NCBI GenBank assembly: GCA_010031285.1
Contig: RHAY01000006.1
Coordinates: 1-17,121 of the forward strand
DNA from: Methylophilaceae bacterium
GTDB lineage: Bacteria; Pseudomonadota; Gammaproteobacteria; Burkholderiales; Methylophilaceae
DNA: 17,121 nucleotides
Reading direction: 5' to 3'
Shown here piece after piece: positions 6,447 through 14,782 of this stretch. Numbering within the stretch: the first letter of the stretch is position 1; the number at the start of each line of letters is the position of its first letter. Position numbers and translations under genes: made by a program. The notes under the pieces were generated by a model. That model was given only the letters and a program-made list of their open reading frames with translations. It made no database searches and was not told where the DNA came from.

Positions 6447-7724
6447 TTATGAAAGAGGGTAGATTTTTATGCTCTTCACAATACGGTCGTGTGACTGAAG
6501 AACTTCTAAAGTATGGTTAGCAATTTTAAAGCTTGTGTTAGGCTCTGGTATATCTTCAAAATACTCCAAAACTAAGCCATTGAGCGTTTTAGGCCCATCG
6601 ATTGGAAATTGAAGATTCAATTTCTTATTCAGGGTTCGAATTGTGACGGTGCCATCTACAATCCATCCTCCATCTTCGTCTTGGCTAAATTTAGATGATT
6701 TCGATAGAAAATCTAAATTAAATTCGCCGACAATTTCTTCCAAGATATCTTCCAGGCTTAATAGACCAATAAATTCACCATGTTCATTAACAATTAAACC
6801 AACTCTTTCTTGCTTATCTTGAAAGTGTTGCATTTGCGTATACAAAGGGGTACCAGAGGGAATAAAGTAAGGTTCTGAAATCAGATCTTTTAAATCATCT
6901 TTTGAAATTTTATTTAATGCATCATGTAAATTTAGTTGTTTGAAGATTTTTTGTGTATTAAGTAACCCTAAAATATTTTCAGGAGAATTTGTTTTAACGA
7001 GTATTCTGCTATGTTGGAAGGTCAGCAGTTTTTGCATAATTTCTTCATCGGTTAAATCAAAATCAATAGATTCAACAAAAGTATGTGGAATCATAATGTC
7101 ATCAACAGTAATGCGTTCGAGCTCAAATAAATTAAGTAAGATTTTACGGTGTTGATTAGGGATAAATTGACCAGCTTCAGAAATAATACTTCTTAATTCG
7201 TCCATAGATATTGCATGAAGATTATTATTAAAATCTATTTTTACATTAAAAATTTTTACGAAAGTTAATACAAAAAAGTTAACCAAAATAACAATCGGAT
7301 AGAGAGCTTTTAAAAGAGGGTAGAGTAGGTAGCTACAGAAAAAAGCAAATCGCTCAGGTTTTGAAGCCGCAATAACTTTTGGTGATACCTCACCGAAAAT
7401 TAGAATCAGGAATGTTGTGACTAAAGTTCCAGTCATGAGGGCTATCTCGCCTTCTCCATAAAGCCTCACTGTAATAATAGTAACAAGCATGGCAGATGCT
7501 GCATTTGCAAATTCTTTACAAAGTAAAATGACACCTAAAAGTTTGTCAGTGGAGGAGAGCAGTTTTTGGGTGAGTTTTGCAGCATGATTACCCTGTGACA
7601 CTAAATGTTTTAATCGATAGCGATTAAGTGTCATTAGGCTAGTTTCAGCAAGCGAGAAGAAAGCTGAAATAGCCACTAAGGCTATCAGAATAACAAATTG
7701 GTAACTAATGGAAAGGGTGTTCAA
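6447..7724 (-). CDS. CNNM/CorC-type (HlyC/CorC family) membrane protein with CBS pair
   Basis: This 425-residue protein resembles E. coli YfjD (CorB-like), a family linked to Mg2+/Co2+ export. The N-terminal DUF21/CNNM membrane domain (about 1-165) includes AFFSLAETSLMTLNRYRL and IFGEVSPKVIAASKPERF. A CBS pair follows (about 205-335), with TVDDIMIPHTF, VGLIVNEHGEFIGLLSLED and LEEIVGEF. A CorC_HlyC C-terminal domain (about 345-425) has GGWIVDGTVTIRTLN. The start is TTG at 7724: an in-frame stop lies two codons upstream, the next Met is residue 31 inside the first helix, and the length from TTG fits the family. No Shine-Dalgarno is visible; the secF stop is 14 bases upstream, so coupling is likely. 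A Lys occupies a position that is normally Asn in the membrane domain (see findings). Confidence 0.9.
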   Translation of the reverse strand: MNTLSISYQFVILIALVAISAFFSLAETSLMTLNRYRLKHLVSQGNHAAKLTQKLLSSTDKLLGVILLCKEFANAASAMLVTIITVRLYGEGEIALMTGTLVTTFLILIFGEVSPKVIAASKPERFAFFCSYLLYPLLKALYPIVILVNFFVLTFVKIFNVKIDFNNNLHAISMDELRSIISEAGQFIPNQHRKILLNLFELERITVDDIMIPHTFVESIDFDLTDEEIMQKLLTFQHSRILVKTNSPENILGLLNTQKIFKQLNLHDALNKISKDDLKDLISEPYFIPSGTPLYTQMQHFQDKQERVGLIVNEHGEFIGLLSLEDILEEIVGEFNLDFLSKSSKFSQDEDGGWIVDGTVTIRTLNKKLNLQFPIDGPKTLNGLVLEYFEDIPEPNTSFKIANHTLEVLQSHDRIVKSIKIYPLS

Positions 7725-7738
7725 AGTTTAAAAAAAAC

Positions 7739-8677
7739 TTAAGGATTAATTTCTTGTGATTGATTTTCTTTAGGTTGATCTTGACTGAGATTACGCTGAG
7801 ATACTCCAAGCCACATTGCAACTGGACATGCTACAAGGACTGAAGAATAGATACCAAATAAAATGCCAATGGTTAATGCAAGCGAGAAATTATGAAGTGT
7901 TTCTCCGCCAAAAAATAGCATTGAACACACCATCGTTTGTGTCATTAAATGGGTGATAACGGTGCGAGACATTGTTCTTGTGATGGCGTTATCAATTACT
8001 TCAACGACACTCGCTTTTCTCATTTTTTTAAAATTTTCTCTGACGCGATCAAAAACAACAACTGATTCATTTACCGAATAACCTAATACAGCAAGTATGG
8101 CTGCAAGCACTGTGAGGTTAAATTCCCATTGGAAGCATGCAAAAAATCCTAAAATGATAATGACATCGTGCATATTGGCAATAATGGCAGCAACCGCGAA
8201 ACGCCACTCAAATCTGAGCGCTAGATAAGCAATAATTCCAAAACATACAAGAAGTAAAGCGAGCGCACCATTTGCATAAAGTTCCTCCCCTACTTGGGAG
8301 CCAACAGATTCCACTCTTTGTATTTTTGTGTCTTTATCGCTTTCTATAAGAGCTCTTGATACTTTTTCTGATAATTGAGCAATGGATAAATCTTGTCGAA
8401 TAGGTAAACGAATCAATACATCTTTGCTAGTGCCAAAGTTTTGCACAGTCGTATCTTTAAGATCAATCGTATTCATCACTTGACGAATCTTATCGATATC
8501 TGCTGGGTGGCTATAACTGACTTCCATAAGTGTGCCACCAGTAAAATCAACACCAAGATTAAGGCCTCTTATGCTTAAAAAGATAATAGCAATAATGAAT
8601 GTGATGAGAGAAATGGTCGTAGTTAAACGGCCATAGCTCATAAAGGGGATATCTTTTTTTATTCTAAATAATTCCAT
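7739..8677 (-). CDS. secF: Protein translocase subunit SecF
   Basis: SecF pairs with SecD to form the proton-driven accessory motor of the SecYEG channel at the inner membrane. The 312 residues show an N-terminal helix (about 18-36), the GVDFTGGTLMEVSY segment, a small periplasmic domain, and five C-terminal helices. RFEWRFAVAAIIANMHD and LGYSVNESVVVFDRVRENF are family signatures. E204 sits where many SecF proteins have the proton-path Asp; R238 in the next segment is the conserved Arg. A hydrophilic Gln/Asn-rich tail ends the protein. The start lies 2 bases after the secD stop with no Shine-Dalgarno, so translation is very likely coupled. Confidence 0.97.
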   Translation of the reverse strand: MELFRIKKDIPFMSYGRLTTTISLITFIIAIIFLSIRGLNLGVDFTGGTLMEVSYSHPADIDKIRQVMNTIDLKDTTVQNFGTSKDVLIRLPIRQDLSIAQLSEKVSRALIESDKDTKIQRVESVGSQVGEELYANGALALLLVCFGIIAYLALRFEWRFAVAAIIANMHDVIIILGFFACFQWEFNLTVLAAILAVLGYSVNESVVVFDRVRENFKKMRKASVVEVIDNAITRTMSRTVITHLMTQTMVCSMLFFGGETLHNFSLALTIGILFGIYSSVLVACPVAMWLGVSQRNLSQDQPKENQSQEINP

Positions 8678-8679
8678 AA

Positions 8680-10533
8680 TTAGTCTTGATGTGGCCTATA
8701 AATTTGACCAATAGATAATTTATCAATTTTACGTCGATAGCCGTAGAGTAAATTTACAAGCGCTCTTGATACTAAAATAGCGCTGAACATTGAAGTTAAA
8801 ATACCTAATACGTGAACAACAGCAAATCCCTTAATAGGGCCAGTGCCAAACATAAATAAGGCAAGACCTGCAATCAGAGTTGTGACATTGGAGTCAAGAA
8901 TTGTATCAAAAGCACGATCATAACCAGCATGAATACTTGCTTGCGGTGTATTGCCATTCCTTAACTCTTCTCTGATTCTTTCGTTAATGAGTACGTTTGC
9001 ATCAATTGCCATACCCAATGCCAAAGCAATCGCGGCTAAACCAGGAAGTGTAAGGGTAGCTTGAAGGATAGATAATAAAGCGACTAATAATAATAAATTC
9101 ACAGCAAGGGCAAAAATAGAAACGCCACCAAAGATCATATAATAAATAATCATCATGGCGGAAATAGCTGCAAATCCCCACAATGTAGAATGCACACCGC
9201 GTTTGATATTTTCTTCGCCCATACTTGGACCTACAGTGCGCTCTTCAATAATTTGCATAGGCGCTGCAAGCGCACCTGCTCTCAATAATAAGGATATATC
9301 GGTAGCTTCTTGAGGGCTATTCATTCCGGAAATTTGTACTCGACCCCCACCAATTTCTTGTTGAATGACTGGTGCTGTTACAACTTCTGTTTGGCCTTTT
9401 TCGATAAGAAGAATCGCTAAACGTTTACCTACATTTTCTCGTGTAACTTGTTTAAATATATTTGAACCCCTTCCATCAAGGGTGACGTGAACAACAGATC
9501 TTCCTGACTGCTGATCTACGCCTGGTCCAGCATCAGTAATTCTATCGCCTGTAAGCAATACATTTTTTTTCACAAGGATAGATCTGCCATCCCTGTCTTT
9601 GAAAAGATCATCTCCAAAAGGCGCATTGCCTTTTTGAGCGCTCTCTAAAGTAGCTATATCTGTTTTATCTTCATCGACTAATCTTATTTCAAGCGTCGCT
9701 GTTCGGCCAAGGATCTCTTTAGCTTTTGCCGTATCTTGAACACCTGGGAGCTGAACAACAATTCTATCTAATCCTTGCTGTTGAATTATAGGTTCCGCAA
9801 CACCAAGTTCATTAATACGATTGTGTAATGTTTGTAAATTTTGTTTGAGTGCGAATTCTTGAATTCTCTTCTTACCCATTTCACTCATGCCAATATCGAG
9901 TGCCTTGTCTTTTCCTGATGAGGATTCATTCATCATTAAATCTGGATAATTAACTTTGATAATTTTTTTAGCTTTTTCTAGTTCTTCTTGGCTATCAAAT
10001 TGAAGTTTTACAATTTCATTTAATCTAGAGGCGCCAATGTATGAGATACGTTCTTTTCTGAGTGTCATGCGGAAATCATTTAAGTAACTTTCCGCTGCTT
10101 TTTCTGAGGCTGCTTTCATATCTACTTGAAGAAGAAAATGCACGCCACCTCTTAAATCTAGACCAAGATACATAGGGATCGCCCCGATTTTAGTTAGCCA
10201 TGAAGGTGATTTAGAGATAAGGTTAAGTGCAATTACATAGTTTGGGCCTAAGCTATTTTGAAGCATATCTTTTGCTTTAACTTGAGTGTCAGGATTCGCA
10301 AATTTAACTTTAATACCATTAGGTTCCTGAACGATGCCATCAAATGGAAGATTTGCTTCTTTTAAAGCGCTCTCAATCGTGCCAAGAATAGATAAATCTA
10401 ATTTATCCGATGTTTTGGTTGGCATGATCTGAACTGCAGGTGACTCTCCAAAAAAATTTGGAATGGAGTAAATTAGGCCAATAAAAATCGCGATTAAAAC
10501 GAGGCCATACTTCCATTTAGGATATTGATTCAT
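8680..10533 (-). CDS. secD: Protein translocase subunit SecD
   Basis: SecD helps pull preproteins out of SecYEG on the periplasmic side, using the proton gradient with SecF. The 617 residues comprise a first membrane helix (about 9-27), the GLDLRGGVHFLLQVDM signature (124-139), the large P1 periplasmic domain with ELGVAEPIIQQQGLDRIVVQLPG, and a C-terminal five-helix unit. ALGMAIDANVLINERIREE carries D511, the counterpart of the essential membrane aspartate. Length is normal for proteobacteria. tgt is 49 bases upstream, but yajC, which usually lies between them, is absent. No clear Shine-Dalgarno precedes the ATG. Confidence 0.97.
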   Translation of the reverse strand: MNQYPKWKYGLVLIAIFIGLIYSIPNFFGESPAVQIMPTKTSDKLDLSILGTIESALKEANLPFDGIVQEPNGIKVKFANPDTQVKAKDMLQNSLGPNYVIALNLISKSPSWLTKIGAIPMYLGLDLRGGVHFLLQVDMKAASEKAAESYLNDFRMTLRKERISYIGASRLNEIVKLQFDSQEELEKAKKIIKVNYPDLMMNESSSGKDKALDIGMSEMGKKRIQEFALKQNLQTLHNRINELGVAEPIIQQQGLDRIVVQLPGVQDTAKAKEILGRTATLEIRLVDEDKTDIATLESAQKGNAPFGDDLFKDRDGRSILVKKNVLLTGDRITDAGPGVDQQSGRSVVHVTLDGRGSNIFKQVTRENVGKRLAILLIEKGQTEVVTAPVIQQEIGGGRVQISGMNSPQEATDISLLLRAGALAAPMQIIEERTVGPSMGEENIKRGVHSTLWGFAAISAMMIIYYMIFGGVSIFALAVNLLLLVALLSILQATLTLPGLAAIALALGMAIDANVLINERIREELRNGNTPQASIHAGYDRAFDTILDSNVTTLIAGLALFMFGTGPIKGFAVVHVLGILTSMFSAILVSRALVNLLYGYRRKIDKLSIGQIYRPHQD

Positions 10534-10582
10534 TATTAAGTTAAACCGTCACTTCAGAAATTAAATAGATTTTATGGTGCCT

Positions 10583-11659
10583 TTATATTTTTCTATAAGT
10601 TTCAAATGTACCTGTTTCAATGCCAAGCCTCGCTTCTTGAACTATTTTTTGATAATAAAATAAGTTATGGATGGTATTAAGGCGAGAACCTAACATTTCG
10701 CCGATTCTAAAAAGATGGTGAAGGTAAGCCCGAGAATAGTTTTGGCATGTATAGCATTCACACTCGCTATCGATTGGGCGGGTATCATTTTTATATTGTG
10801 TATTTTTAAGCTTTAAATCCCCATACCTTGTAAATAGCCAACCATTCCTCGCATTTCGTGTCGGCATGACACAGTCAAACATATCAATACCATGTGCAAT
10901 GGCCTCAATAATATCTTCAGGGGTTCCAACACCCATCAAATAGCGTGGCTTATCAAGTGGCATTTTGGGCGCAATAAAACTAATGACTTTTTGCATTTCT
11001 TCTTTGGGTTCACCGACAGACAATCCGCCAATCGCATACCCATCGAAATTAATTTTTTTTAATTCTTCAAGAGAGTGCGATCTCAGATCTTCGAACATGC
11101 CGCCTTGAACGATACCAAATAAAGCATTTTGATTTGATTCATGCGCCACTTTACTTCTATAAGCCCATTTTAAACTAAGCTCCATAGAGATTTTTGCCTC
11201 TTCGTGAGACGCTGGATAGGGTGTGCATTCATCAAATATCATCACAATATCTGAGTTAAGCGCTCTTTGAATTCGCATCGATTCTTCTGGGCTTAAGAAA
11301 CAAGTATCACCATTAATAGGCGATTTAAATTCAACGCCTTCCTCGGTAATTTTTCTCATTTTGCCAAGACTCCATACTTGAAAGCCACCAGAATCAGTAA
11401 GAATAGATCGACGCCAATGAATAAAGTCATGCAGCCCTTTAAAGGCTGAAATGGTCTCAAGACCAGGACGGAGCCATAGATGAAAAGTATTTCCGAGAAT
11501 GATTTCAAAACCAATAGACTCTAGATCTTGAGGACTTAAAGACTTGACTGCGCCATAAGTGCCAACAGGCATAAATACTGGTGTTTGTACGATGCCATGT
11601 TGAAGCTTTAATTCACCTCGTCTAGCTTCACCATCTTTTTGAATAAGTTTAAATTGCAT
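10583..11659 (-). CDS. tgt: Queuine tRNA-ribosyltransferase (tRNA-guanine transglycosylase)
   Basis: Tgt exchanges guanine-34 of GUN-anticodon tRNAs for preQ1 in bacteria, a step of queuosine synthesis. The 358 residues include DSGGFQVWSLG with base-binding D89, IFDECTPYP with D143, FGIVQGG, GGLSVGE, and MGVGTPEDI. The nucleophile is D262 in FDCVMPTRNARNG. The zinc site is C300, C302 and C305 (ECECYTC) plus H331 (NTIHNLF). Numbering is almost that of the E. coli enzyme. It is probably the first gene of the tgt-secD-secF-CNNM block. queA, often adjacent, is not in the window. A divergent promoter pair separates it from pssA. No Shine-Dalgarno is evident before the ATG. Confidence 0.97.
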   Translation of the reverse strand: MQFKLIQKDGEARRGELKLQHGIVQTPVFMPVGTYGAVKSLSPQDLESIGFEIILGNTFHLWLRPGLETISAFKGLHDFIHWRRSILTDSGGFQVWSLGKMRKITEEGVEFKSPINGDTCFLSPEESMRIQRALNSDIVMIFDECTPYPASHEEAKISMELSLKWAYRSKVAHESNQNALFGIVQGGMFEDLRSHSLEELKKINFDGYAIGGLSVGEPKEEMQKVISFIAPKMPLDKPRYLMGVGTPEDIIEAIAHGIDMFDCVMPTRNARNGWLFTRYGDLKLKNTQYKNDTRPIDSECECYTCQNYSRAYLHHLFRIGEMLGSRLNTIHNLFYYQKIVQEARLGIETGTFETYRKI

Positions 11660-11695
11660 GTTTACATTGTGAGTTCGTTACGCAGCAAGTCCATG

Positions 11696-11725
11696 AGTAT
11701 AAATTAGAATTCATGAAATCGTGAA
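11696..11725 (-). promoter_or_regulatory. Candidate sigma70 promoter for tgt-secDF
   Basis: On the minus strand TTCACG (plus 11720-11725) and TATACT (plus 11696-11701) are separated by 18 bases, matching 4 and 5 of 6 consensus positions. Initiation near 11689 would give a leader of about 30 bases before tgt. Its -35 region interleaves with the pssA promoter on the other strand. Confidence 0.5.
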
Positions 11726-11739
11726 AGCTTTGTTATACT
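11710..11739 (+). promoter_or_regulatory. Candidate sigma70 promoter for pssA-leuA
   Basis: TATACT (11734-11739) is a good -10 box. The best -35 at workable distance is TTCATG (11710-11715, 18-base spacer), only 3 of 6. Initiation near 11746 would give a leader of about 25 bases before pssA. No leader peptide or attenuator for leuA is visible, since leuA is second in the transcript. Confidence 0.5.
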
Positions 11740-11770
11740 TAAAGAATAAGTTTTCACTTGAAATTGACAT

Positions 11771-12550
11771 ATGAAAAAGTTAAAAAGCATCGGAAAAAAT
11801 AAAGAAGATTTGCTAAGAAATAAAATAGGCAAGCATACTTTTTATTTGCTTCCAAATTTCATTACGACAGCTTCTTTATTTTCTGGCTTCTATTCCATTG
11901 TGCAAGCGATGAATGGTAAATATGAGCTTGCAGCGATTGCTATTTTCATTGCGATTATTATGGACGGATTAGATGGACGCATTGCAAGGCTCACGCATAC
12001 AGAAAGTGCATTTGGAGCTGAATACGATAGTTTGTCTGACATGGTTTCATTTGGTGTAGCGCCTGCACTTATTTTATATGTTTGGGCATTAAAGCCTTTA
12101 GGAAAACTAGGTTGGATTGCAGCTTTTGTTTATTGCTGTTGTGCAGCATTTCGACTTGCTCGCTTTAATGTTAAATTGGATCAAGATGAAAAAAAATATT
12201 TTTTTGGATTACCAAGTCCTGCCGCCGCCGCATTGCTTGTCAGTTTTGTATGGGTATCTAATGAAAATGGTTTTAGCGGGAGTGAGATTTTTTTCAATAT
12301 GATCAAAATGAAATGGGTCTCATGGTCATTAACAATGTTAATCGCGCTTTCAATGGTGAGCGAGATTAGGTTTTATAGTGGCAAAGATATCAATCTAAGA
12401 AATAGTGTTCCATTCGTTGCTATCTTATTGGTCATATTGGCGTTTGTATTGGTTTCTTATAGCCCACCTGAAGCTATTTTTATTATAGTAGGCTTTTACT
12501 TTTTGTCAGGCTATTTCAATTTAATTAGACATTTTAAATTTAAAAAATAA
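11771..12550 (+). CDS. pssA: CDP-diacylglycerol--serine O-phosphatidyltransferase
   Basis: PssA joins CDP-diacylglycerol and serine to phosphatidylserine, the precursor of phosphatidylethanolamine, in the inner membrane. The 259 residues start with a basic cytosolic stretch (about 1-25), then LPNFITTASLFSGF. The CDP-alcohol phosphotransferase signature is complete: D65, G66, D68, G69, A72, R73, G82, D86 and D90 (in MDGLDGRIARLTHTESAFG, then AEYDSLSDMVSFG). FRLARFNV and YFFGLPSPAAAALL identify the membrane-type PssA family. Several further hydrophobic helices fill the rest. The gene leads a tight set with leuA (10-base gap). No strong Shine-Dalgarno is visible at the ATG. Confidence 0.95.
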   Translation: MKKLKSIGKNKEDLLRNKIGKHTFYLLPNFITTASLFSGFYSIVQAMNGKYELAAIAIFIAIIMDGLDGRIARLTHTESAFGAEYDSLSDMVSFGVAPALILYVWALKPLGKLGWIAAFVYCCCAAFRLARFNVKLDQDEKKYFFGLPSPAAAALLVSFVWVSNENGFSGSEIFFNMIKMKWVSWSLTMLIALSMVSEIRFYSGKDINLRNSVPFVAILLVILAFVLVSYSPPEAIFIIVGFYFLSGYFNLIRHFKFKK

Positions 12551-12560
12551 GGCGCAGTAA

Positions 12561-14111
12561 ATGCAACAAGAAATTCAAAATAATAAACTCATCATCTTTG
12601 ATACGACATTAAGGGATGGAGAACAAAGTCCGGGCGCTTCCATGACCCAGGAAGAGAAGTTGCGCATTGCAAGACAGCTTGAAAAACTTGGTGTTGATGT
12701 CATTGAAGCAGGATTTGCGGCCGCAAGTCCAGGTGACTTTGAGTCTGTCAGCGCTGTTGCGAAAAATATTAAAGAATCCACTGTTTGTTCATTAGCACGT
12801 GCTGTTGAAAATGATATTCGCAAAGCGGGTGAAGCGATTAAACATGCAAAAAAAGGACGCATTCATACATTTATTGCGACGAGTCAAATTCATATGGAAA
12901 ATAAACTTCGTATGTCAGAAGACGAAGTGCTAGATCGAGCTGTTCAAGCCGTGAAATGGTCATTGGAATATACCGACGACGTAGAGTTTTCTGCTGAAGA
13001 TGCAGTGCGATCTGAAATTAATTTTCTTGTAAAAGTTTTTAATGCTGTGATCAAAGCTGGCGCTAAAACTATTAACGTGCCAGATACTGTTGGCTATTCA
13101 ATCCCAGGGGTTTGGGGCGAGCGAATGAAAACATTAATTCATGAAGTTGAGCATGCTTCAAAAGTTGTATGGTCGACACATTGTCACAATGATCTTGGCA
13201 TGGCAGTTGCGAATTCACTTGCGGCTGTGATGAATGGTGCAAGACAGGTTGAATGTACAATCAATGGTTTGGGCGAAAGAGCCGGCAACGCAAGTTTAGA
13301 AGAGATTGTCATGGCAGTCAGAACAAGAAAAGATTTATTTAATTTAACAACAAGCATTGATACGTCACAAATTGTGCCAACCTCAAGATTGGTGTCGACA
13401 ATCACGGGTTACCCTGTTCAGCCGAATAAAGCTATTGTGGGGGCAAATGCTTTTGCGCATGAGTCGGGGATTCACCAAGATGGCGTTCTAAAACATAGAG
13501 AAACCTACGAAATTATGCGGGCACAAGATGTAGGTTGGGGTGCTAACAAGATTTCCCTTGGCAAATTATCAGGGCGTAATGCATTTAAATCAAGACTTCA
13601 AGAGCTAGGTATTGATATTCAATCAGAAGATATTGTGAATGCAGCGTTTGCAAGATTTAAAGATTTGGCCGATAAGAAATCAGAGATTTTTGATGAAGAT
13701 CTCCATGCGCTTATGAGTGAAGAATACACTTCAGAGGCGATAGAACATTACAAATTGATTCACTTGAAAACAATGTCAGAGACAGGCACAACGCCTCATG
13801 CAGAAATTAAAATTTCTGAAAATGGAAAAGAAGTGATTGCAGAATCTTCTGGAGGCGGTCCTGTAGATGCGACATTTAAAGCGATTGAAAAAATTGCAAA
13901 CTCTGGTTCAGAACTGCAGCTTTATTCAGTGAATAACATCACAAGCGGTACAGATGCTCAAGGTGAAGTGACTGTGAGATTGGCGAAGGGTGGCCGAATT
14001 GTGAATGGCCAAGGCGCTGACACAGATATTGTCATTGCATCTGCTAAAGCTTACATCAATGGATTAAATAAACTCCATTCAAAATTAGAACGTGCTCATC
14101 CTCAAGTTTAG
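12561..14111 (+). CDS. leuA: 2-isopropylmalate synthase
   Basis: LeuA condenses acetyl-CoA with 2-oxoisovalerate, the committed step of leucine synthesis. The 516 residues contain the TIM-barrel catalytic domain (about 8-275) with FDTTLRDGEQSPGASM, where R18 is catalytic and D19 binds metal. H207 and H209 (STHCHND) and N243 (GERAGNASLEE) complete the metal site. ANAFAHESGIHQDGVLKH lies in the subdomain region. The C-terminal regulatory domain (about 390-516) has SGGGPVDATFKAIEKI and TDAQGEVTVRLAKGG, so the enzyme is the full-length, leucine-feedback type. A Shine-Dalgarno AAGG (12549-12552) overlaps the pssA stop. A HAD hydrolase follows after 8 bases. Confidence 0.97.
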   Translation: MQQEIQNNKLIIFDTTLRDGEQSPGASMTQEEKLRIARQLEKLGVDVIEAGFAAASPGDFESVSAVAKNIKESTVCSLARAVENDIRKAGEAIKHAKKGRIHTFIATSQIHMENKLRMSEDEVLDRAVQAVKWSLEYTDDVEFSAEDAVRSEINFLVKVFNAVIKAGAKTINVPDTVGYSIPGVWGERMKTLIHEVEHASKVVWSTHCHNDLGMAVANSLAAVMNGARQVECTINGLGERAGNASLEEIVMAVRTRKDLFNLTTSIDTSQIVPTSRLVSTITGYPVQPNKAIVGANAFAHESGIHQDGVLKHRETYEIMRAQDVGWGANKISLGKLSGRNAFKSRLQELGIDIQSEDIVNAAFARFKDLADKKSEIFDEDLHALMSEEYTSEAIEHYKLIHLKTMSETGTTPHAEIKISENGKEVIAESSGGGPVDATFKAIEKIANSGSELQLYSVNNITSGTDAQGEVTVRLAKGGRIVNGQGADTDIVIASAKAYINGLNKLHSKLERAHPQV

Positions 14112-14119
14112 AGGTTAAT

Positions 14120-14782
14120 TTGAATTTAGCACTTTTTGATTTAGACAATACTATTTTAGCCGGCGATAGCGATTACAACTGGAGTCGATTTCTGATTCAA
14201 GAAGGCTATCTAGATGGCGAAGTGCATGCTGAAAAAAATGAGAAATTTTATGCCGACTATAAAGCAGGTACCCTCGACATTTACGCCTTCGTTGAATTTC
14301 AATTTAGACCTCTCGCTAGAAATCCAAGAAGTGTTCTTAATCAGCTTTTAAAAAAATATGTTGAAGAAGTCATTAAGCCTATGATTACTGAGAAGGCTTA
14401 CGCTTTAGTCAGAAAGCATCATGAAGAAGGTGATTTACTCATTGTGATCACAGCAACTAATAGTTTTATTACTAAACCGATTGCTGCATTATTTGGTATT
14501 GAAAATTTAATTGGTACTGACCCAGAAGAAAAAGAGGGTGAATTCACAGGCAAAGTTTCAGGATTACCTTCCTTCAAAGAGGGTAAAGTGACTCGTCTTG
14601 AAGCTTGGCTTAAAAATAAAAATTTATCTTTACTTGATTTTAAAAAATCTTACTTCTATAGCGATTCGCATAACGATTTACCTTTAATGCAAAAAGTGAC
14701 CCATCCCATAGCTGTTGATGCTGATGATATTTTGACTGAGTATGCGAAATCTAAGGGCTGGCCTCTAATTTCATTAAGATAA
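14120..14782 (+). CDS. HAD-IB family hydrolase (SerB-like)
   Basis: This 220-residue phosphatase-like protein has all HAD motifs: motif I DLDNT with nucleophile D7 and acid D9, motif II T111 (VITAT), motif III K156 (FKEGK), and motif IV D182 and D186 (YSDSHNDLPLM). The helical cap segment FYADYKAGTLDIYAFVEFQ is characteristic of a subgroup common in betaproteobacteria. Some relatives are annotated as phosphoserine or histidinol-phosphate phosphatases, but the substrate here cannot be read from sequence. The start is TTG at 14120: an AGAGG Shine-Dalgarno (14110-14114) sits 5 bases before it, motif I follows within six residues, and no ATG precedes that motif. It is the last gene of the pssA-leuA set and ends 4 bases from the convergent ypjD. 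Confidence 0.9.
   Translation: MNLALFDLDNTILAGDSDYNWSRFLIQEGYLDGEVHAEKNEKFYADYKAGTLDIYAFVEFQFRPLARNPRSVLNQLLKKYVEEVIKPMITEKAYALVRKHHEEGDLLIVITATNSFITKPIAALFGIENLIGTDPEEKEGEFTGKVSGLPSFKEGKVTRLEAWLKNKNLSLLDFKKSYFYSDSHNDLPLMQKVTHPIAVDADDILTEYAKSKGWPLISLR

Noticed and set aside
12551..12560. Leucine attenuator or T-box before leuA
   Set aside because: The gap between pssA and leuA is only 10 bases, leaving no room for a leader peptide or structured RNA; none was seen before pssA either.
12575..13405. Minus-strand open frames inside leuA (12575-12862, 13072-13260, 13184-13405)
   Set aside because: All are antisense to strongly conserved leuA catalytic sequence, overlap one another and resemble no family I know.
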